Shown: positions 1-5,929 of the stretch, piece by piece | How positions within the stretch are numbered: position 1 is the first letter of the stretch | Layout of the letters: every line of letters starts with the position of its first letter | NCBI GenBank assembly: GCA_006515795.1 | Contig: VFMC01000139.1 | Coordinates: forward strand, 1 to 5,929 | DNA: 5,929 nucleotides | Origin: Acidimicrobiaceae bacterium | Lineage (GTDB): Bacteria > Actinomycetota > Acidimicrobiia > Acidimicrobiales > Ilumatobacteraceae | Reading direction: 5' to 3' | Made by a program: the position numbers and the translations under genes | Notes under the pieces: generated by a model | Database searches by the model: none | What the model saw: the letters and a program-made list of their open reading frames with translations, nothing else | Told to the model about the DNA's origin: nothing

Positions 1-1
1 C

Positions 2-1108
2 ACGACGGCGCCGGGCGAATGCACGCTCGACGAGCCGTTGAAGATCGGCTACGCGGCCGACTTCGACCTCGGCGGAATCGGTGACGTGCCGGCAACGAGC
101 GCGGCGCAGTTCATCGTCGACCAGGTCAACTTGGCCGGCGGCGTCGGCGGCAAGCCGGTCGAGTTCGAGATCAAGCAGATCAGCCAGACGCCACCCGACT
201 ACGCCGCCGCCCAGCGCGCGGTGCAAGAGCTCATCGACGGCGGCGCCGACATCCTGCTCGGCCCCCCCTTCTCCGACTACGGCCTGCCCTTGCTGGAGGT
301 CACCAAGGGAGCGCTGCCGGTGCTGTTCGTCACCTCGACGGAGATCACCTTGAGCGACCCGTCGCAGGGGTCGTTCCTAGTGTCGTTCAACGACCGGGTG
401 CAGGCCTCGGCGGCCGCCGAGTTCGCCACGAAGCAAGGCTTCAAGTCGGCCGTCACGTTGTCCTCCGCCGACATCCCGTACCTCAACATCACGACATCGG
501 CCTTCGCCGAGGTCTTCAGCGGTGCCGGTGGCACGGTCGACACCGACCTGTCGTTCAACCTCGGTGACACCGACTTCTCGTCGCAGGTCAACGAGATCGC
601 GGCGATGGACCCACAGCCCGACGTCGTCTACTCGGCGTTCTTCCTCCCCGAAGCCGGAGTGTTCCTGAAGCAGCTCCGCGTGGCCGGCGTCACGTCGACC
701 GTGATCAGCGCCGACGGGCTCGACGCCAGTGCCATCTGGACCATCGGGGCCGATGCCGAAGGAGTGTTCTTCACCACCCACACCTTCCCGGGTGAGGGCA
801 ACAAGGTGCAGGCCTTCCTCGACGACTACGCGAAGTCGGGCCTCCCGATCATCGAAACCGTGTCGTTCGGTGCGCTCGGCGCCGATGCGGCACAGATCGC
901 GATCGGGGCCACCGAGGCTGCGTGCTCCACCGACGGCAAGGCGCTCATCGACGCGATCTCCAACCTCACCGTCGATGTCACGACGGGAACCACGAGCTAC
1001 GTCGGTTCCGAGGGCACGCCGAAGCGCGACGTTTCCATCCTCACCGTGACCAACGGTGCGCCGGTCCTCGCAGATGCCTTCTACCCATCAGTGATCGCGG
1101 CCGGCTGA
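2..1108 (+). CDS. ABC transporter substrate-binding protein, HAAT/LivJ-like family (5' partial)
   Basis: This is the extracytoplasmic ligand-capture subunit of a Liv-type importer. The frame is open from the left edge to the TGA at 1106-1108, giving 368 visible residues. The fold reads as a type I periplasmic-binding protein (Peripla_BP_6 style): the first strand LKIGYAADF, then the typical NLAGGVGGKPVEF segment, ADILLGPPFSDYGLPL, and the second-lobe segment QPDVVYSAFFLPEAGVFLKQLR. A TTG at 38-40 sits in the frame, but it falls directly before the first core strand and residues upstream (APGECTLDEP) continue as a plausible linker, so the true start, signal peptide and any lipobox lie outside the window. 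Only two cysteines are visible, one near the visible N-terminus (codon 20-22) and one near codon 923-925. The gene ends 8 bp before the LivF-like ATPase. The family is clear; the ligand is not predictable. Confidence 0.93.
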   Translation, partial: TTAPGECTLDEPLKIGYAADFDLGGIGDVPATSAAQFIVDQVNLAGGVGGKPVEFEIKQISQTPPDYAAAQRAVQELIDGGADILLGPPFSDYGLPLLEVTKGALPVLFVTSTEITLSDPSQGSFLVSFNDRVQASAAAEFATKQGFKSAVTLSSADIPYLNITTSAFAEVFSGAGGTVDTDLSFNLGDTDFSSQVNEIAAMDPQPDVVYSAFFLPEAGVFLKQLRVAGVTSTVISADGLDASAIWTIGADAEGVFFTTHTFPGEGNKVQAFLDDYAKSGLPIIETVSFGALGADAAQIAIGATEAACSTDGKALIDAISNLTVDVTTGTTSYVGSEGTPKRDVSILTVTNGAPVLADAFYPSVIAAG

Positions 1109-1116
1109 TCACACCG

Positions 1117-1821
1117 ATGTTGGCGGTCGACGAGGTCACCACGAAGTACGGCGCGCTCACCGCGCTGCACGCTGTCTCACTCCACGTGAACGAGGGAGAA
1201 CTGGTGGCCCTCGTCGGCCCCAACGGTGCCGGCAAGACCACATTGCTGTCGACCGTCGTCGGGCTGCTGCGACCGACGGGTGGCACGGTGCGCTTCGATG
1301 GCCGCACCATCAACGGGCTCGACCCGGCGGCCCTCGTGGCCGCCGGGCTGGCCCTCGTACCGGAGCGCCGGCGGATCTTCAAAGACCTCTCGGTGGCCGA
1401 GAACCTCCGGCTTGCCGGCGTCACGGCGAAGGCGCCGGACCGCAAGCAGAGGATGGAGCAGATGGCCGAGCTGTTCCCGGCGCTGCACGAGAAGTGGGAC
1501 CTGTCGGCGGGGTTCCTGTCGGGCGGTCAGGCACAGCAACTGGCCGTTGCCAGGGCGCTGATGTGCGACCCGAAGCTGTTGCTGCTCGACGAGCCGTGCC
1601 TCGGGCTGGCGCCAACCATGGTCGACGTGATCTTCGATCTGTTGCAGCGGCTGCGGTCGCAGGGACGAACCGTGCTCGTGGTGGAGCAGCAGGCGCAGCG
1701 CGTGCTCGGCATCGCCGATCGTGGCTACGTGTTGCGCACCGGCACGGTCGTCGCCGAGGGCGCCGGGCCCGAGCTCGCCTCTCGCGCCGACCTGTTCGAG
1801 ACCTACGTCGGCGGCTCATGA
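1117..1821 (+). CDS. livF: Branched-chain amino acid-type ABC transporter ATP-binding protein (LivF-like)
   Basis: This is one of the two cytoplasmic ATPases that power the importer; 234 residues, a normal LivF length. Walker A GPNGAGKT is at residues 34-41, the LivF-type VPERRRIF Q-loop region at 81-88 (Glu instead of Gln, usual for LivF), the signature LSGGQAQQ at 134-141, Walker B LLLLDEP at 154-160, and GLAP just after the D-loop at 163-166. At the H-loop position the sequence is VVEQQ with Gln191 in place of His, as is common in LivF but not LivG. A Cys (161) replaces the usual Ser in the EPSLGLAP motif. The ATG at 1117 is chosen because MLAVDEVTTKYGAL aligns with normal LivF N-termini; a longer reading frame from 922 only runs antiparallel in register over the end of the binding-protein gene. 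No good Shine-Dalgarno is seen, so translation probably depends on coupling to the gene ending 8 bp upstream. The stop overlaps the next start as ATGA. Confidence 0.95.
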   Translation: MLAVDEVTTKYGALTALHAVSLHVNEGELVALVGPNGAGKTTLLSTVVGLLRPTGGTVRFDGRTINGLDPAALVAAGLALVPERRRIFKDLSVAENLRLAGVTAKAPDRKQRMEQMAELFPALHEKWDLSAGFLSGGQAQQLAVARALMCDPKLLLLDEPCLGLAPTMVDVIFDLLQRLRSQGRTVLVVEQQAQRVLGIADRGYVLRTGTVVAEGAGPELASRADLFETYVGGS

Positions 1822-2701
1822 ACACGTTCGTCCAGAACCTCATCGATGGCCTCGGCAACGGCAGCACCTACGCCCTCCTGGCGGTGGGCGTGTCGATGTT
1901 GTTCGGCGTGATGCACCTGGTGAACTTCGCCCACGGCGAGCTGCTCACGGTGTCTGCGTACGTGATCTACGGGCTGCGCAGCAAGGACGTTTCGTGGTGG
2001 ATCACGGTGCCGATGGCGATCCTCGGCGCCGTCGCCCTGTCGGTGGCCATCGAGTTCACGGCGTTCCGCCGGGTGCGAACGGCGAGCGCGTTCACCCTGC
2101 TGCTCACCTCATTCGCGCTCGAGATCCTTTCGCATGCGGTGTGGCGCATCGGCGTCTCGTCGAAGCCGCGTCGTTACGCGACGCCGGAGATCGCCTTCAA
2201 GACGTTCGACCTCGGCCCCTACCGCGTCGAGGTGTGGGATGTCATCAGCATCGTCGTCGCGGTGCTGTGCTTCGTCGGTACGGCGATCATGTTGCGCAAG
2301 ACCCTGTTCGGTCTCTCGATCCGAGCCGCGTCGGAGGACTTCGACGCCGCCCGGTTGATGGGGGTGAAGGCGAACAGGGTCATCTCGGGCGCCTTCGCGT
2401 TTGCGGGGCTGCTGGCCGGAATCGCCGGCGCGCTCTATCTGCTGCGGCGCGGGCAGGCCGATCCGCGGATGGGCGCCGAGCCACTGCTGAAGGCTGTCAT
2501 CGCGGCGATCATCGGCGGCCTCGGCAGCTTGAAGGGTGCAGTGGTCGGCGGCCTCGCCCTCGGGGTGGCCGAGGTGTACTTCCGATCGTTTCTACCCAAC
2601 GATCTCCAGGGCCTCACCGATGCGTTCGTCTTCGTGCTGATCGCGGCACTGTTCGTGGTGCGACCGCAAGGCCTGTTCAACGTGCAGACCGCGGAGCGGG
2701 T

Positions 2702-2705
<4 letters not shown>
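1818..2705 (+). CDS. livH: Branched-chain amino acid-type ABC transporter permease (LivH-like)
   Basis: This is an integral-membrane permease subunit of the HAAT importer; 295 residues, normal for LivH. The N-terminus GLGNGSTYALLAVGVSML followed by FGVMHLVNFAHGEL is the family hallmark. Around seven or eight hydrophobic segments follow, for instance near residues 12-32, 58-80, 90-110, 138-160, 190-215, 222-245 and 262-285. The cytoplasmic loop that contacts the ATPase (EAA-like) is the stretch containing RAASEDFDAARLMGVKANRV. The C-terminal half has the characteristic LLKAVIAAIIGGLGSLKGAVVGG and ends in VVRPQGLF. The start is the ATG at 1818, overlapping the TGA of the LivF gene by 4 bp; a longer open frame upstream from 1494 is a shadow of the ATPase gene. 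It should pair with the LivM half of the next protein to form the translocation pore. Confidence 0.95.
2693..2696 (+). promoter_or_regulatory. Shine-Dalgarno GGAG deciding the GTG start of the LivM-LivG fusion
   Basis: GGAG lies inside the last codons of the LivH gene, with a 5-base spacer to the GTG at 2702. The GTG overlaps the LivH stop as GTGA. This makes GTG 2702 the best start for the fusion gene and suggests coupled translation. Confidence 0.6.
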
Positions 2706-4525
<1,820 letters not shown>

Positions 4526-4533
4526 GGTCGGTT

Positions 4534-4545
4534 GGCGCCGGCGCC
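4534..4545. promoter_or_regulatory. 12-bp perfect palindrome GGCGCCGGCGCC in the gap before the GntR gene
   Basis: The 46-bp gap between the importer operon and the regulator holds the perfectly self-complementary GGCGCCGGCGCC, followed by TTT. As RNA it could form only a 4-bp stem with a 4-base loop, so it is a poor terminator candidate; as DNA it could be a dimer-binding operator for the adjacent regulator. Short GC palindromes are frequent in high-GC genomes, so the functional call is weak. No convincing -35/-10 pair is visible in this gap. Confidence 0.25.
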
Positions 4546-4560
4546 TTTGATCTGAACCAG

Positions 4561-4567
4561 AGAGGGG
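4561..4567 (+). promoter_or_regulatory. Ribosome binding site for the GntR-family gene
   Basis: AGAGGGG lies 4 bases before the GTG at 4572. It is the best purine-rich site in the gap and supports this GTG over later in-frame GTG codons such as the one near 4656, which lacks such a site. Confidence 0.5.
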
Positions 4568-4571
4568 CATC

Positions 4572-5279
4572 GTGGCCCGAACACCGACAACACCTTCAAC
4601 ACCGACAACACCGACAACGCCGAACGGCGCCGAGAATCGCTACGGCCAGCGTCCGGTGAAGCGCGAGCGCTTCGCCGAGGAGGTGGCCACCGAGCTGCGC
4701 GAGATGATCCTGTCGGGTCGGCTGTCGCTCGGTGAACGGATCGATCAGGACGCGGTGGCCGAGGCCCACGGCATGAGCCGGTTGCCGGTGCGCGAGGCGC
4801 TGATCGCGCTGGAGCAGGAGGGCCTCGTGGTCAACACGCCCCGCCGCGGTGCCTACGTCGCCGAGCTGGCGCCCGAGGACGTGCACGACCAGTACGAGGT
4901 GTACGGCCTCGTCGCCGGTCTCGCTGCCGCGCGTGCCGCCGAGCGATTGACGATCGAGCAGCTAGCCGACCTGCGCGGGGCTCACGAACGGTTCATCAAG
5001 GCCAAGGGCGGTGCCGCGCAGCAGCGGTCGAACGAGGAGTTCCACCGCATCATCAACCACGCGGCCGGCAGCCGGCTGCGCTCGGTGCTGGGGTTGCTGG
5101 CCCGCAGCCTGCCGTCGCATCACTACATGTTCGACAGCGCGTGGGCAAAGCTCGCCGCCGTTCACCATGAGCGCGTGTTGCTGGCGATCGAGCGACGCGA
5201 CCCGGTGGGCGCACGCGCGGCGATGACCGAGCACCTGGTGGCGAGCGGTCATCACCGCCGAACGGCACCGCGAAGTTGA
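4572..5279 (+). CDS. GntR-family transcriptional regulator, FadR/FCD subfamily
   Basis: This is a one-component DNA-binding regulator, 235 residues. Residues 1-20 are a Thr-Pro repeat tail that is not part of the family fold. The winged helix-turn-helix spans about 32-97: EEVATELREMILSGRLSLGE, then the recognition region MSRLPVREALIALEQEGLV and the wing NTPRRGAYV, all typical of GntR. Residues about 102-225 form the FCD ligand-binding domain. Likely metal ligands are Asn154 (in NEEFH), His158, His199 and His221; the His199-His221 spacing of 22 fits the family. Many FCD proteins have Asp where Asn154 stands, though Asn also occurs. FCD members bind small organic acids, amino acids or sugar acids and usually control neighbouring genes, so the importer and the aldehyde dehydrogenase are the obvious candidate targets (inference). 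The last nine residues, HHRRTAPRS, are read from sequence that is antisense to the aldehyde dehydrogenase, so the original C-terminus may have been replaced. Confidence 0.92.
   Translation: MARTPTTPSTPTTPTTPNGAENRYGQRPVKRERFAEEVATELREMILSGRLSLGERIDQDAVAEAHGMSRLPVREALIALEQEGLVVNTPRRGAYVAELAPEDVHDQYEVYGLVAGLAAARAAERLTIEQLADLRGAHERFIKAKGGAAQQRSNEEFHRIINHAAGSRLRSVLGLLARSLPSHHYMFDSAWAKLAAVHHERVLLAIERRDPVGARAAMTEHLVASGHHRRTAPRS
4581..4625 (+). repeat. 9-bp tandem repeat coding a Thr-Pro tail
   Basis: Units of 9 bp starting at 4581, 4590, 4599 and 4608 read ACACCGACA, ACACCTTCA, ACACCGACA and ACACCGACA, with a decayed fifth unit at 4617. In the GntR frame they give TPT-TPS-TPT-TPT-TPN. The repeat is a multiple of three, so unit gain or loss would change only tail length. 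ACA and TCA codons are concentrated here, unlike the ACC/ACG preference in the neighbouring genes. Confidence 0.85.
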
Positions 5280-5929
5280 GGGCGCGATAGGTGTTCACCC
5301 AGACCGTGCCGGCGTCGAGACGGTCGGCCACCCGGTGGGCGCGGCGCACGTCGTTTGTCCACACCCCGGCGGCGAGTCCGAAAGGTGTGTCGTTGGCGAT
5401 CGCCAACGCCTCGTCATCATCGTCGAACCGGATCACCGCGAGCACCGGGCCGAACAGCTCGGTCTGGGCGATGGCCATCGAGTTGTCGACGCCGTCGAGC
5501 ACGGTCGGGGGGTAGAACCAGCCCTCGTCGGGTCGGTCACCTGCCGGTCCGCCGCAGCGCACGGTCGCACCGTCGCGCACTGCCGCTTCGACCCTGCCGA
5601 CGACCCCGTCGAGGATCTTGGTCTGCGACAGCGGGCCCATCTCGGTGTCGATCGACAGCGGGTCGCCCAGCTTGATCGACGCGGCCCGTGCCGCGATCCG
5701 CTCGGTGAGCTCGTCGGCCACGGATCGGTGCACGACGAGCCGGGACCCGGCGACGCAGGTCTGGCCTGCTGCCGCGAAGATGCCGGCGATGATGCCGTTC
5801 ACCACGTTGGCCACGGTCACGTCCCCGAACACGATGTTGGCCGACTTGCCGCCCAACTCCAGCACCACCGGCTTCAGGCCGCTCGCCGCCCGGGTTGCCA
5901 CGGCCCGTCCCGACTCCGGTCCACCGGTG
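5053..5929 (-). CDS. Aldehyde dehydrogenase family protein (5' partial, C-terminus lost at a junction near 5254)
   Basis: This is an NAD(P)-dependent aldehyde-to-acid oxidoreductase of the ALDH superfamily, cytoplasmic. The frame is open from the right edge. Residues there (TGGPESG) match the FTGG-x-xxG segment, so the N-terminal half of the Rossmann domain and the start lie outside the window. Seen next: LELGGKSANIVF with the general-base Glu (codon 5859-5857), GQTCVAGSR with the catalytic Cys (codon 5757-5755), PLSQTKILDGV, and ELFGPVLAV with the cofactor-contacting Glu and Phe. Homology runs through NTYRALNFAVPFGG and stops near 5254, about 225 residues into the visible part. The final 40-50 residues normal for the family (the GxGRENG region and oligomerisation arm) are absent. 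From there the frame continues for about 66 residues to a TGA at 5055-5053, but that tail is only the antisense of the GntR gene. The protein is therefore probably truncated or non-functional as assembled. The substrate is unknown. Confidence 0.85.
   Translation of the reverse strand, partial: TGGPESGRAVATRAASGLKPVVLELGGKSANIVFGDVTVANVVNGIIAGIFAAAGQTCVAGSRLVVHRSVADELTERIAARAASIKLGDPLSIDTEMGPLSQTKILDGVVGRVEAAVRDGATVRCGGPAGDRPDEGWFYPPTVLDGVDNSMAIAQTELFGPVLAVIRFDDDDEALAIANDTPFGLAAGVWTNDVRRAHRVADRLDAGTVWVNTYRALNFAVPFGGDDRSPPGARSSPRVRPPGRVARSPATRAHGERRRALPTRCRTCSDATAGCGPATPAPSAAGCRPRG
5245..5258. other. Breakpoint between GntR gene and aldehyde dehydrogenase with short inverted repeat
   Basis: GCGGT (5245-5249) and ACCGC (5254-5258) flank a 4-base spacer. 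They sit exactly where aldehyde dehydrogenase homology ends on the - strand and where the normal C-terminal region of the regulator ends on the + strand. Two converging 3' ends are thus joined without any intergenic DNA. A deletion, a foldback/inversion event, or an amplification or assembly chimera would each give this picture. Confidence 0.55.

Noticed and set aside
38..40. TTG as the start of the substrate-binding protein
   Set aside because: It lies immediately before the first core strand, leaving no export signal for an exported protein, and the frame remains open with plausible linker residues to the window edge.
922..1116. Upstream extension of the LivF frame
   Set aside because: It overlaps the end of the binding protein gene and reads as His/Arg-rich shadow; LivF proteins begin as seen from ATG 1117.
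1721..2701. Upstream extension of the LivM-LivG frame
   Set aside because: The residues before GTG 2702 are an Arg/Pro-rich shadow of LivF and LivH; a ribosome binding site and the GTGA overlap support 2702.
4534..4548. Rho-independent terminator after the importer operon
   Set aside because: The palindrome leaves at most a 4-bp stem with a 4-base loop and only three T's follow; too weak to call.
5056..5253. The 66-residue tail of the aldehyde dehydrogenase frame as a real new domain
   Set aside because: It is the exact antisense of the FCD domain of the regulator, Arg/Pro/Ser-rich, and has no resemblance to ALDH C-termini.
5291..5675. Two open frames on the + strand (5291-5515, 5355-5675)
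   Set aside because: Both are shadows of the aldehyde dehydrogenase on the - strand; no ribosome binding site or recognisable domain.

Overview
The window is a high-GC stretch (G/C-rich at most third codon positions) with tightly packed, overlapping genes. The protein style (GTG starts, Arg/Ala/Gly-rich shadow frames, HAAT transporter with a permease-ATPase fusion, FCD-type GntR regulator) suggests an actinobacterium, possibly of the Acidimicrobiia type. That placement is inference from composition and protein style, not from a marker gene.

Positions 1-4525 hold a nearly complete ABC importer operon of the branched-chain/hydrophobic amino acid transporter (HAAT, Liv) family, all on the + strand. 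The order is: substrate-binding protein (5' end outside the window), LivF-type ATPase, LivH-type permease, and one long gene that fuses a LivM-type permease to a LivG-type ATPase. The genes are 8 bp apart or overlap by 4 bp (ATGA, GTGA), so they are probably co-transcribed and translationally coupled. Together they encode every part of the importer: one periplasmic/extracytoplasmic binding protein, two permease subunits and two ATPases. The substrate cannot be read from the sequence; amino acids, amides, urea-like compounds and small carboxylates are all known for this family.

After a 46-bp gap with a 12-bp perfect GC palindrome comes a FadR/FCD-type GntR regulator (4572-5279, +). It has an unusual Thr-Pro repeat tail at its N-terminus, encoded by a 9-bp tandem repeat.

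From 5929 leftward on the - strand runs an NAD(P)-dependent aldehyde dehydrogenase. Its N-terminal part lies outside the window, and its C-terminal ~40-50 residues are missing: recognisable homology stops at about 5254, inside the 3' end of the regulator gene. This convergent junction, with a short inverted repeat exactly on it, is the most unusual thing in the window. It may be a real deletion/inversion scar or a chimeric join made during amplification or assembly.

I see no tRNA, rRNA, CRISPR array, insertion sequence or convincing new defence or mobile system. There is no gene-free stretch over 300 bases.
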